Below, piece by piece: positions 53,723-63,118 of a stretch of DNA of 64,000 nucleotides. Every line of letters starts with the position of its first letter. Position 1 is the stretch's first letter. The notes under the pieces were generated by a model. It worked only from the letters and a program-made list of their open reading frames with translations, was not told the DNA's origin and ran no database searches. This stretch comes from UBA1724 sp963621575 (lineage in GTDB: Bacteria; Verrucomicrobiota; Lentisphaeria; Oligosphaerales; Oligosphaeraceae). Where the stretch lies: positions 248,001 to 312,000 of the forward strand of contig CAVFEH010000001.1 of NCBI GenBank assembly GCA_963621575.1, in the 5' to 3' direction. Position numbers and translations under genes: made by a program.

Positions 53723-54058
53723 ATGGAAGACTTCCTGAACAGCCTCGCCAACATGATGGACACTGCCCGGCAGGGCACGCAGGAACAGCAGGAGCGTCAG
53801 AAGATCCGGGAGTGCCTGCGGGGATTCACCCCCGTACAGATCGCCGACGAGCTCGGAAAAATCCGGGCGCTCCTGGAGGAAAAAGAAAAGAGCCTCCTCG
53901 CCCTCCGCGAGAAGCTCCGAGCCATGCCCCCGCGGGAAATGCTCGGGGAGGCCGGCGCCGCCCTCAAGGACCAGGTCTCCGATCTCATGGAGGAAATCTC
54001 CGCACTGCACCTCAAGGAGGCGGAGTTTTCACGGACGGATCCTCCGGACCATCCATGA
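53723..54058 (+). CDS. Small predicted coiled-coil protein
   Basis: 111 residues, mostly helix: FLNSLANMMDTARQGTQEQQ, TPVQIADELGKIRALLEEKEKSLLALREKL (about 37-66) and AALKDQVSDLMEEISALHLKEAEF. No membrane segment or signal is seen. It is 44 bases after the aldolase-family gene and ends before a rho-independent terminator at 54141. I do not recognise the family. Confidence 0.55.
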   Translation: MEDFLNSLANMMDTARQGTQEQQERQKIRECLRGFTPVQIADELGKIRALLEEKEKSLLALREKLRAMPPREMLGEAGAALKDQVSDLMEEISALHLKEAEFSRTDPPDHP

Positions 54059-54140
54059 GAGTTCCAGGGAGCGGTTGGCGGGCAGTTCTTTGTTCGGCGC
54101 CTGCGGCGCCCTGCCCAACAACCCAAGTGTTCTCCACGCA

Positions 54141-54169
54141 AGCCGTGCCGCACATGGCACGGCTTTTTT
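54141..54169 (+). terminator. Rho-independent terminator before bamA
   Basis: AGCCGTGCC (54141-54149) pairs with GGCACGGCT (54156-54164) over the loop GCACAT, followed by T to 54169. It ends the iorAB-aldolase transcript. It lies in the 308-base gap 54059-54366, which otherwise holds only the bamA leader; CATAAT at about 54303-54308 is a possible -10 box. Confidence 0.9.
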
Positions 54170-54366
54170 GTGTCATTGGCCGACCACCAAATGCCGCGAC
54201 GGGCCTCCGCGCGCGCAGGCGGGCAAGACAGGGAATCCAAGGTAAAGTACACACGGATTTCCCCTGTGGATGCGTTGCTTCCCGCCGGAATTAGAATTTT
54301 TGCCATAATCATCTGTCATCCAACGCAAACGGGAGGATTTGAAGCCTCCCCCCTTTCCAGTTGCCC

Positions 54367-56754
54367 ATGAAAAAGCTGCTTTTCTCCCTGTTGTCCGTCG
54401 TGATGGCGTCGGCGTTTGCACTCTCGGCCGAGATGGTCACCCGCATTGAGGTCGTGGACCTGACGGGCGCTTCGAACCAGGAGGCCCTGGAGCAGGTTGT
54501 GTACGCCACAATCGGCACGAAGGTGGGCGAGGACCTCTCGCTGCCGCGCCTCTCCCAGGATGTGAGCGCGTTGCTGAAGGTCCGCGGCGTGGATGATGTC
54601 CAGACAAAGGTGGGAGAGCGTGAAGACGGCTTCGTGCAGGTCACCTATCTGCTCACCTTCCGCCAGCGTGTCTCCGCCATCGACATTGAGGGCGCCACCG
54701 CCTTCCGCGCCAAGGCCCTGTCCAAGAAGTGCACCACCAAGCTCGGCGAACTGGTGGACGAAGTGAGCCTGGCTGCGGACCGCAAGCGCATCCTGGACAA
54801 ATACGAGAAGGCCGGCTACCATGGCGTGGAGGTGACCACGCGCCTGGAGAACGACCCCGCAACCCCCGGTGCCGCCCGCGTGGTCTTCCAGATCGCGGAG
54901 GGCGCCGCCCGCCAGAAGCTCAAGGGGGTCTTCTTCGAAGGCAACACCGCCTTCACCCAAGGCGAGCTGCGGGACCAGGTGCTTACCAAGCGCCAGTGGT
55001 GGCGCTACATCTTCCGCATGGGAAACTACTACAACCCGGCCCTCCAGAATCTGGACATCGACAAGATCCTGTCCCTCTATGCCACCAAGGGATACCTCGA
55101 CGCCCAGGTGACCTCCGTGGAGCAGCAACCTCTGGACGACGGCAAGTGGGTACGCCTGGTCTATCACATCCAGGAGGGCCAGCCCTACGCCCTGGGCGAA
55201 CGCACCTTTGAGGGGCAGACCCTCTTCACCGCCGAAAAGCTGCTGGAACAGACCAAGATGCAGCCCGGACAGCCCTATTCCTCCACCCAGGCAGACGCCG
55301 ACCTGGAGGCCATGAAAGGACTCTACGAGGGGCGCGGATACCTGGATCTGCGCTTCATCCCCCAGCTGAGGAAGAACCCCGGGACCCACACGGTCGACGT
55401 GGACTACCACATCCGCGAAGGCGAGTCCTGCCGCATCGGCGACATCACCATCTCCGGAAACACCTACACCCGCGACCACGTCATCCGCCGCGAGCTGGCC
55501 ATCTTTGAGGACGACCTGGCCGACAGCCGAAAGATCCGCCAGACCAAGAACCGCCTGGAGAACCTGGGATACTTCGAGAGCATTGAAATCCTTCCCAAGA
55601 CCACCGCCAACCCCGCCCGCCGCGACCTCTCCATCGAGGTGAAGGAGAAGCCCACGGGCTCCGTCTCCGTGGGCGCCGCCTTCTCCAGCGAAGACTCCGT
55701 CCTGGGATTCCTGGAGCTCTCCGAGGCGAACTTCAGCCTGGACAAGCTCCTGGGACTGGAAAAGCCCAAAGGGGACGGACAACGCATGCGCGCCTACCTG
55801 GCCATTGGCTCCGACACCCAGAACTTCTCCCTCTCCCTCACTGAGCCCTCCCTCTTCGACGGCCCCTTCAGCCTCACCAACGAGCTCTTTCTCCACACCC
55901 GCTACGAAGACAACTACGACGAGCGGCACATCGGATACGCCATCACCCTGGGACTCCCCGTCTCCTTCCAAGTACCCTTCTTCCCCGACCACACCGAATA
56001 CTGGCGCGTCTCCCTGGGACTCCGCGTCGAACACATCCGGATCTCCAATCTCGACGACGAGGAGGAGTTCGATGAAAACGACGGCAACTACCCCGACGAC
56101 GTGAGGTTCCCCAAGGGCCACAACTACTCCATGCGCCGCGACGAGGGCGGAGACTTCGCCAACCGCCTCATCCTCTCCCTCTCCCGCGACACCCGAAACC
56201 ACTACATCTTCCCCAACCGCGGAACCAGATACTCCCTCGACGCGGAATACATCACCCGCGCCCTGGGTTCCTACGCCGACTACGTCAAACTCCACGCCGG
56301 CGCCGAAGGATACCTCCCCGTCTACAAAGACGTCTTCCTCCGGCTCTCCGCCGACGCCCACACCGCAGCGCACATCGGCGGCGATGACATCAAAATCTTC
56401 GACCGCTACTTCGCCGGCGGATACGGCACCCTCCGTGGCTTCAAGCGCCACGACGTGAGCCCCGTCAACCGCAACGAAAACTCCATCGGCGGCTCCACCA
56501 TGCTGGTGGGCACCGCGGAACTCATCAAGCCCGTCAAGGACTTCATGTTCTTCAAGGTCTTCTGCGACGTGGGCAATGTCTGGTGGAACGACTTCGATGC
56601 CGACCTGGGAGACCTCAATGCCTCCCTGGGACTGGGCGTACAGTTCCGGCAAGTCCCCATCCGCTTCGACTATGGATTCCCCATCATCACCAGGGGGGAC
56701 CACCTCGACGGCAGAAGCGGACGCTTCCATTTCTCCATCGACTACTCCTTCTAA
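54367..56754 (+). CDS. bamA: Outer-membrane protein assembly factor BamA
   Basis: 795 residues. A signal peptide (KKLLFSLLSVVMASAFALSA) is followed by five POTRA repeats (about 25-430, e.g. VSAIDIEGATAFRAKALSKK, LKGVFFEGNTAFTQGELRDQ, IGDITISGNTYTRDHVIRREL) and a C-terminal 16-strand beta-barrel with GGYGTLRGFKRHDVSP, the conserved RGF loop in which the Arg is essential. The chain ends in SIDYSF, with the terminal Phe that recruits outer-membrane proteins. It inserts beta-barrel proteins into the outer membrane. The ATG at 54367 is preferred to the TTG at 54361. It precedes an Lpt permease gene. Confidence 0.97.
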   Translation: MKKLLFSLLSVVMASAFALSAEMVTRIEVVDLTGASNQEALEQVVYATIGTKVGEDLSLPRLSQDVSALLKVRGVDDVQTKVGEREDGFVQVTYLLTFRQRVSAIDIEGATAFRAKALSKKCTTKLGELVDEVSLAADRKRILDKYEKAGYHGVEVTTRLENDPATPGAARVVFQIAEGAARQKLKGVFFEGNTAFTQGELRDQVLTKRQWWRYIFRMGNYYNPALQNLDIDKILSLYATKGYLDAQVTSVEQQPLDDGKWVRLVYHIQEGQPYALGERTFEGQTLFTAEKLLEQTKMQPGQPYSSTQADADLEAMKGLYEGRGYLDLRFIPQLRKNPGTHTVDVDYHIREGESCRIGDITISGNTYTRDHVIRRELAIFEDDLADSRKIRQTKNRLENLGYFESIEILPKTTANPARRDLSIEVKEKPTGSVSVGAAFSSEDSVLGFLELSEANFSLDKLLGLEKPKGDGQRMRAYLAIGSDTQNFSLSLTEPSLFDGPFSLTNELFLHTRYEDNYDERHIGYAITLGLPVSFQVPFFPDHTEYWRVSLGLRVEHIRISNLDDEEEFDENDGNYPDDVRFPKGHNYSMRRDEGGDFANRLILSLSRDTRNHYIFPNRGTRYSLDAEYITRALGSYADYVKLHAGAEGYLPVYKDVFLRLSADAHTAAHIGGDDIKIFDRYFAGGYGTLRGFKRHDVSPVNRNENSIGGSTMLVGTAELIKPVKDFMFFKVFCDVGNVWWNDFDADLGDLNASLGLGVQFRQVPIRFDYGFPIITRGDHLDGRSGRFHFSIDYSF

Positions 56755-56885
56755 CCCCCAAAACGCGCGCGCCCTCAAAAAAAATATTCCCCGCAGGGCG
56801 CGCGCATCGACACTCCCCGGATTCCACGTCCCATTCCAAATCACGTCCCTTTCCGGCCCCGCCGGAAGACGCGATTGCGCCGACC

Positions 56886-58016
56886 ATGCGCATCTTCAAC
56901 CTTTACATCGCCAAGAATCTGCTGGGGACGCTCTTGCTGGCACTCGGCATCCTGACCTTTGTCATGATGTCGGTGCACCTCTTCCGTCTCTTTGCCATGC
57001 TGGCGGGGGGTGTTTCGCCGGCGGTGCTAGGGCGGATCTTCCTTTGCTATCTGCCGGATGTCCTGCGCTATGCGCTGCCCTTCTCCGTGCTGGTGTCCAC
57101 CGTATTGGTCTTCAGCCGCATGAGTGCCGACAGCGAGATTGTCGCCTTGAAGGCGTCGGGGGTTGGGCTCTGGCAGATCACTGCCCCTGCGCTGGTGCTC
57201 TCGCTGGTTCTGTGTGGGGCGGGGGTGTGGCTGGCCATGGATGTTGCGCCGCGCCTGCGTTATGATGGCGAGCGCATCCGGTGGCAGGCGGTCACCACCA
57301 GTCCGCTGGCGTTATTGGAGCCGGGCGCCATCACGAACCTATCCGGGCAGACCTCCATCCGCGTGGGCTCCCGGGATCCCGAAAGCGGCCTCCTGCAGGA
57401 TGTGCACATCTACCAGCTAGACAAGAAGGGCGACGCCCTCCAGGAGATCACCGCGCGGGCCTGCCGCATCCAGGCCGATCCGGAAGAGCGCGCCCTCCAC
57501 CTGACCCTCTACCACTTCTCCATCGCCAAACGCGCCGTATCCCAGGAGACTCTGGAAAAGCAGCGCGGCGCCACCCGGCAGACACCGGATTTTCTCACCG
57601 GCGAGACCCTCACCCTCCGGCTGGAATACGGCACCCTCCAGGACCGCAAGACCCTGAGCCGCAAAATCAAGATGATGCCCATGAAAATGTTGCTGGCCGA
57701 CATGATCTGGCAGCGTTCCCAGGGCGAAGATGTCTCCAAATACTGGTATGACTTTCACTACCGCCTGGCCCTGGCCTTCTCCCCCCTGGCATTCCTCCTG
57801 ATGGGAATCCCCTTCGGCATCCGGAACCGCCGCAGCGAGGCCGCCAGCGGATTGGTCATCTGCCTCGTCCTGGCGCTCGTCTACTACGGCGTCATCCTCC
57901 TTTGCGACAGCCTCGTCAAACACCCGGAGCTCCACCCGGAATACCTCATCTGGCTGCCGAATCTCCTCTACCAGGCCGGGGGATTGATCGCCCTCGCGCG
58001 GCTCGCCCGGCACTGA
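56886..58016 (+). CDS. LptF/LptG-family lipopolysaccharide export permease (second copy)
   Basis: 376 residues of the YjgP/YjgQ family: RIFNLYIAKNLLGTLLLALGILTFVMM at the start, SRMSADSEIVALKASGVGLWQI (coupling helix, about 77-98), a periplasmic domain (about 130-270), and three C-terminal segments starting YRLALAFSPLAFLLMGIPFGI. With the copy at 20560 it probably forms the LptFG pair. Two of the coupling-helix residues (Glu-Ile-Val-Ala-Leu) are canonical. It follows bamA and precedes the transglutaminase-like gene at 30 bases, so envelope assembly genes are grouped here. Confidence 0.92.
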   Translation: MRIFNLYIAKNLLGTLLLALGILTFVMMSVHLFRLFAMLAGGVSPAVLGRIFLCYLPDVLRYALPFSVLVSTVLVFSRMSADSEIVALKASGVGLWQITAPALVLSLVLCGAGVWLAMDVAPRLRYDGERIRWQAVTTSPLALLEPGAITNLSGQTSIRVGSRDPESGLLQDVHIYQLDKKGDALQEITARACRIQADPEERALHLTLYHFSIAKRAVSQETLEKQRGATRQTPDFLTGETLTLRLEYGTLQDRKTLSRKIKMMPMKMLLADMIWQRSQGEDVSKYWYDFHYRLALAFSPLAFLLMGIPFGIRNRRSEAASGLVICLVLALVYYGVILLCDSLVKHPELHPEYLIWLPNLLYQAGGLIALARLARH

Positions 58017-58046
58017 GCCCCCACACCACACCTCCCGCTTGCCAAA

Positions 58047-61000
58047 ATGAGACTGCTCCTCCTCCTCGCAACGCTCCTCCCCGCGCTTCTGCTGCAGGCG
58101 CTCACCTGGACGGATTCCGACCTCGGATTTTTGGACGAGACCACCATCCGGAAGGCCGCCGCCGCCGCCACGAGCCAAAAGTATCCCGACGCGGACACCA
58201 TTCTCCTCGACGAGGAGGCCCGCCTGGAATATCAACCCGATGGTTCCTACGTCCAGGTCTGCGACAACGCCAGGAAGATCATGACCCTGGCCGGCGTGGA
58301 ATCCAGCCGCGAGCTCCAAAGCTACTACGACGCCAAATACAGCCGTGCGAAGATCTCCCTGGTCCAAATCCTCCGGGGCGACGAAACAATCCCCCTGGAC
58401 CTGGCGGCCTGCACCCAGGAGATGACCGAGAGCAGTCAAATGGGCAGCAATATCTATGACCCTGACCACCGTGTCATCAAGGTCACCGTGGCCGGCCTGC
58501 GGCCCGGCGATGTCCTGCGCGCGGTCTATGTGGACGAAATCCTGAAGCCCCGGGTGCCCGGCTCCTTCAGCCAGAGTTTCCTGCTGGAGCAGGACCAGCC
58601 CCTGCTCCACAGCCGCGTGCAAGTGCAGGCCCCGGCCTCCCTGCCCCTGAAATCCATGGCGGTGAAAGACGTCCAGGGGAAACCTCCCCTCTTCCACCAG
58701 ACCGAGCACACCGGCGGCATCCTCTACACATGGGAGACCGCCGAGCCCGTCCCGCAGTATTTCCCCGAGCCCGGAATGCCCTCCGGAATCGCCGGCCGCC
58801 AGCGGATCCTCATGAGCACCTTCGAATCCTGGGCGCAGGTCTCCCGCTGGTATGACGCCCTCTCCCAGCCCCACCTGGTCCCCGACCAGGACATCCGGGA
58901 CGGCGTAAAGACGCTTCTGCGGGGGATTGAGGACCCGAAGGAGAAAGTCCTGGCACTCTACAACTTCGTTTCCCAGAAGGTCCGCTACATGGGCCTTACC
59001 CTGGAGGACAGCGCTCCCGGATACGAGCCCCACGATGTCACCTTCACCTACGCCCAGCGCGCCGGGGTCTGCCGCGACATGGCCGCACTGCTGGCCTCCA
59101 TGCTGCAAGTGGCCGGCTTCGAATCCCACCCCGCCCTCATCCACGTGGGATATCCCAAGGACGAAGAAGTCCCGCAGCCCTTCTTCAACCACGCCATCAC
59201 CGCCGTGAAACTCCCCGGCGACGACACATGGACCCTCCTGGACCCCACCGCAGCCAACGCCAAAGACCCCTTCCCCGCATACCTCTCCGACACCAGCTAC
59301 CTGGTGGCCACCCCCGAAGGCGACCCCCTCCGCCGTGCCGCCGTCACCCCCTGCGAGCAGAACCAGACCGCCATCCAGACCGTGGCGAAGCTCTCCCCGG
59401 AAGGCGATCTGTCTGTCCGCGCAAAATTCCTCTTCCATGGCCTGGCCGACCAGGCCTACCGGAACTTCTTCCTGGACTGCCCCCCCGAGCAACGCCGGCT
59501 CTTCTTCCAGACGCAGATCTCAAAGGTCCTTCCGGGCGCCACCCTGGAATCCTTGGAAATCCTCCCCGAAGACCTCATGGACCTCTCCCGTGTCCTGGAG
59601 GCCCGGCTCTCCTGCAAGGCCCCCCAGGCACTCATTGCCGGACGCTCCGCGAAAGACGGCGCGCCAGACCTGGCCCCCGGCGCCACCGCCATGCTGGCCA
59701 TGCCCCGCTTCTCAAAGGTCATCGGCCTCAATCTTCTGCCCTTCCGCCTGGCCACCCTGGACAAACGGCGCTTCCCCCTGGAAACCTCCTGCGCCGCCTC
59801 TGTCTCCGAAGAAATCCTCGTAGACCTCCCCGAAGGCGTCGAAATCCTCTCCGCACCCCAATACACCGACCTGGACGACGACTCCTTCTGCCTCAAACGC
59901 ACCCTTGACACCCTTCCCGGACGCCTCCACTACCAGGGCCTTTATGCCAACAAGGCCGTCCGATTCTCCCCCAGGCAATACGACCGCATGAAGTGCGCAC
60001 TGGCGGTCCGTGACGCGGAGGACCGCAAGATGGCGATCCTCCGCTTCCAGGAGACCGCCCCCGTGGCCGCAACAACCTCCGCCGAAAACAAGGAGCAGGC
60101 AGACCTGGACGTGCTGGAGAGAAAGACCGTTGTGCAGCTGCTCTCCCCCTCCAGCTGGACTGTGGAGACCGCCACGAAATACAAGGTCCTCACCTACGCC
60201 GGCATCCAATCCGCCGACATTTCCATCCCCTTCAATCCCGCCTGGGAGGAGATCGAGGTCCTCATGGCCCGCGTGACCACCGGCGGCAAGCCACAGGACG
60301 CCCCGAAGGAAAACCAGAATCTCATGGACGCCCCCTGGGCGGCCTCCGCATCCCGCTATCCTGCCGGAAAGATCCTGGTGGTGAGCCTGCCCGGAGTGGA
60401 AGTCGGGAGCGAAGTGGAGGTGCAGATCCGCCGCACCCTGAAGAACCGTCCCTTCTTCCACTATGCCGAGACCCTCCGCGGGAAAGACCCCGTCCGCTTG
60501 TGGAGCCTGGACATCCTGGCGCCCAAGGAGCTCGCCGCAAAGCCCAGGTTCCTCCCCAACGGGTGGCTTGACCTCCCACAGGACACCAAGGAGGCCGTGA
60601 AAGTGGACCAGCGGAAATACTCCATGCCCGGCGGCATGATCCGCTATCGCCTGGTGGCACAGAATCTTCCAGCCATCCACCAGGAGAGTTCCCGTCCCCC
60701 TGAATACGCCTACCTGCCCACGGTGGTGGCGGACGCTGGCGACTGGGGCGACTACGCGAAGTCCCTCTCCCGCATGGTGGAGGCCCTGGGTGATGGCGGC
60801 GAGGCCATCCGCAACATGGTGGCGCCCCTCCTGGAGCTCCCTCCCGAAGACCGCCTGGTGGAGATCCGCCTCTGGATGGAGAAGAACATCCGGCAAAGCG
60901 GCCCCGCGCACTACGCCCTACCCCTGTCATGCCTCTCCGCCCCCGAAATCACCGCACGCGATGGGTACGGCAACAGCGCCGACCGCGCCATTCTCTACCA

Positions 61001-61925
61001 GGCGCTCCTGAAGGCCGCCGGATTCACGCCACGGCTCTACCTGGCCAGCGACACCCCGCAGTACAAGGAGCTCCAGCTCTTCTACCGGGAATTTCCAAAA
61101 GCCGCGCTCTTCTCCCAGTGGCTGGTTTCCGTCACCCTCGACAAGCAGGAGATCTGGTTCAACGACCAGAGCCAATATTCCCAGTTCGGAACCAGCCGCC
61201 ATGACCACGGAATCCTCCTGCCTCTGGATGGCGGAGGCCTCCGCACCATGAGCCTTCCACAGGACTGCCGGGACCTCTCCCGTTGCCACTGGACCCTGAA
61301 GGTGGCAGACGACGGCTCCGCAACCCTCTCCGTGGAAGAGACCATCCAAGGAAGCCGCTTCGGCACTCAGAAGAGATACTACCAGTGGCTCACCCCCGAG
61401 GAACGCCGGCGCCACTACGTCCAGCTGGTCAACGACATCGCGCAGGACGCCACTCCCGTCACACCCGACCTGGACACCGACTTCCAGCACTACCCGGGGA
61501 CCCTCTCCTACACCGTGAAGCTGGCCAAATGCGCCGTCATGGAAGACGACTTCTGCTATCTGCGGCTGCCCGTCAACCTGGCCTCCCCCCTGGCCGCCGC
61601 CCGGGATCCCCGCGAATTCCATCCGCTCTACCGTCCGCGCTTCCAGCAAAGCACCATCGTCCTTGACGTGGAGCTCCCCGCGCAATACCGCAAGGTGATT
61701 CTGAAGCCGGCGCGTTTCTCCTGGAAGGCCCCCGACGGCACCGGCAGCATCCTCTGGCAAAGCGAGGGCCGCGACCCCGCTGAAGGCTCGCCCCGAAAAC
61801 TCACCTTCACCTACGAATGCCAACTGGCGCCCGGAGTCACCCCGCTGAGGCTCTATCCGCAGTACCAGGAAGCCTACCGCAGGCTCCTCCATCCCGACGC
61901 CACCACCCTCCTTCTGGCAAAATAG
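58047..61925 (+). CDS. Giant DUF3857/transglutaminase-like protein
   Basis: 1292 residues. A signal peptide (RLLLLLATLLPALLLQALT) leads to a DUF3857 domain (about 50-220; CDNARKIMTLAGVESSRELQSYYD), then a transglutaminase-like core with Cys342 (RAGVCRDMAALL), His382 (FFNHAITAV) and Asp399 (LLDPTA), the full triad. The C-terminal half repeats the plan (about 720-1290): DUF3857-like sheets, then a transglutaminase-like part (SLADRAILYQALLKAAGF region, about 975) whose Cys position reads YGNSADRAIL, with no Cys. It is exported, probably to the periplasm, and may link to or cut proteins at the surface. It follows the LptF/G gene by 30 bases. Substrates unknown. Confidence 0.85.
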   Translation: MRLLLLLATLLPALLLQALTWTDSDLGFLDETTIRKAAAAATSQKYPDADTILLDEEARLEYQPDGSYVQVCDNARKIMTLAGVESSRELQSYYDAKYSRAKISLVQILRGDETIPLDLAACTQEMTESSQMGSNIYDPDHRVIKVTVAGLRPGDVLRAVYVDEILKPRVPGSFSQSFLLEQDQPLLHSRVQVQAPASLPLKSMAVKDVQGKPPLFHQTEHTGGILYTWETAEPVPQYFPEPGMPSGIAGRQRILMSTFESWAQVSRWYDALSQPHLVPDQDIRDGVKTLLRGIEDPKEKVLALYNFVSQKVRYMGLTLEDSAPGYEPHDVTFTYAQRAGVCRDMAALLASMLQVAGFESHPALIHVGYPKDEEVPQPFFNHAITAVKLPGDDTWTLLDPTAANAKDPFPAYLSDTSYLVATPEGDPLRRAAVTPCEQNQTAIQTVAKLSPEGDLSVRAKFLFHGLADQAYRNFFLDCPPEQRRLFFQTQISKVLPGATLESLEILPEDLMDLSRVLEARLSCKAPQALIAGRSAKDGAPDLAPGATAMLAMPRFSKVIGLNLLPFRLATLDKRRFPLETSCAASVSEEILVDLPEGVEILSAPQYTDLDDDSFCLKRTLDTLPGRLHYQGLYANKAVRFSPRQYDRMKCALAVRDAEDRKMAILRFQETAPVAATTSAENKEQADLDVLERKTVVQLLSPSSWTVETATKYKVLTYAGIQSADISIPFNPAWEEIEVLMARVTTGGKPQDAPKENQNLMDAPWAASASRYPAGKILVVSLPGVEVGSEVEVQIRRTLKNRPFFHYAETLRGKDPVRLWSLDILAPKELAAKPRFLPNGWLDLPQDTKEAVKVDQRKYSMPGGMIRYRLVAQNLPAIHQESSRPPEYAYLPTVVADAGDWGDYAKSLSRMVEALGDGGEAIRNMVAPLLELPPEDRLVEIRLWMEKNIRQSGPAHYALPLSCLSAPEITARDGYGNSADRAILYQALLKAAGFTPRLYLASDTPQYKELQLFYREFPKAALFSQWLVSVTLDKQEIWFNDQSQYSQFGTSRHDHGILLPLDGGGLRTMSLPQDCRDLSRCHWTLKVADDGSATLSVEETIQGSRFGTQKRYYQWLTPEERRRHYVQLVNDIAQDATPVTPDLDTDFQHYPGTLSYTVKLAKCAVMEDDFCYLRLPVNLASPLAAARDPREFHPLYRPRFQQSTIVLDVELPAQYRKVILKPARFSWKAPDGTGSILWQSEGRDPAEGSPRKLTFTYECQLAPGVTPLRLYPQYQEAYRRLLHPDATTLLLAK

Positions 61926-62038
61926 CGCCACGCCACGCACGCCACGGCAACCCACACCCGCTCGTGGCAAGACCCACACACTCCTGCGCCAAAACGCCGG
62001 CCGCCCCCCCCCGGCGCGCATCCAACGGCGCCCCGCCC

Positions 62039-63004
62039 ATGCCTCTCCTTGAACACTGCTCATACCGCACACCCGTCCATCTGGGACGGCACTTCCAGAC
62101 CATCTACCCAAGCTTCTTCTCCAAAGCCCCCGAAGCCAACTACCGGCGGGAGAAGTTCCTTCTCAACGACGGGGATTTCCTCTACCTCGACTGGGCGCCT
62201 GTCGAGACGCCATCTGACCAGTTGCTGATCATCTGCCACGGACTCTGCGGAAGCACCCACCGGCACTACTGCCTCAGCATGGTCCACGCCTTCCGCCAGA
62301 AGGGAATCCCCTGCCTGGCCTGGAACTACCGCGGCACTGGTCAGGTGGAGAACCAGACCTGCCACATCACCTGCAACAACTCCACCGACGACCTGCACCG
62401 CGTGGTACTCCACGCCATTGCAAAGGGCTACAAAAGGATCTACCTCTCCGGCTTCTCCATGGGCGGGAACCTGGTCATGCTCTACCTGGGCCGCGAACAC
62501 GAAATCCTCCCACCCGAGGTCAAGGGCGGCGTCGCCGTCTGCGCCCCCATTGACAGCTCCGCCTCCATCGACGCCACGCACAAAGCACTCTTCGGGATCT
62601 ACGAACAGCACTTCCTCAAGAAGATGAAGCAACGGATTCTCTCCGTGGCGAATCTCTATCCCGGCTTCGACTTCACAAACACCATGAAGGCACGCTCCTT
62701 CCGGGAATTCGACAACGCCTTTACCGCCCCCACACAGGGGTTCAAGGACGCCGAGGACTACTACAACACCTCCAGCGCAATCCCGTATCTCTCCCAAATC
62801 GACCGCCCCACCCTCCTTCTCAACCCCAGGAACGACCCGCTCCTCACTCCCAGGTGCTACCCGAAACGGGCCGCCCGCGACAGCCAGTTCCTCTACCTGG
62901 AAATCCCCCACGACGGCGGACACTGCGGATTCCTCACCCCAAAGGGCGAAGAGTGGTGGCCCGCTGAAAGAACCCTCCAATTTACACTGGAAAAACTCCG
63001 GTAG
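62039..63004 (+). CDS. YheT-family alpha/beta hydrolase
   Basis: 321 residues. The fold starts with PLLEHCSYRTPVHLGRHFQTIYPS, a YheT-type N-terminus. The catalytic triad is Ser140 in SGFSMGGN, Asp266 in NPRNDPLL and His295 in DGGHCGF. Nucleophile elbow, oxyanion HG in ICHGLCGS and length fit the family, known for esterase activity of unclear in vivo substrate. The ATG at 62039 begins the family N-terminus after a 113-base region that holds no other gene. It may be co-transcribed with the next gene after 114 bases. Confidence 0.92.
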   Translation: MPLLEHCSYRTPVHLGRHFQTIYPSFFSKAPEANYRREKFLLNDGDFLYLDWAPVETPSDQLLIICHGLCGSTHRHYCLSMVHAFRQKGIPCLAWNYRGTGQVENQTCHITCNNSTDDLHRVVLHAIAKGYKRIYLSGFSMGGNLVMLYLGREHEILPPEVKGGVAVCAPIDSSASIDATHKALFGIYEQHFLKKMKQRILSVANLYPGFDFTNTMKARSFREFDNAFTAPTQGFKDAEDYYNTSSAIPYLSQIDRPTLLLNPRNDPLLTPRCYPKRAARDSQFLYLEIPHDGGHCGFLTPKGEEWWPAERTLQFTLEKLR

Positions 63005-63118
63005 TCTCCGTAAAGTAAGGTACAAGGCGAAATCCTCTTTCCTCCGCGTTTTTCAGAAGCCCCGGGGGGGATCCCTCCCCACCGGACCAATCCACCCGTC
63101 ACCCAAAGGAGGCCCAAC

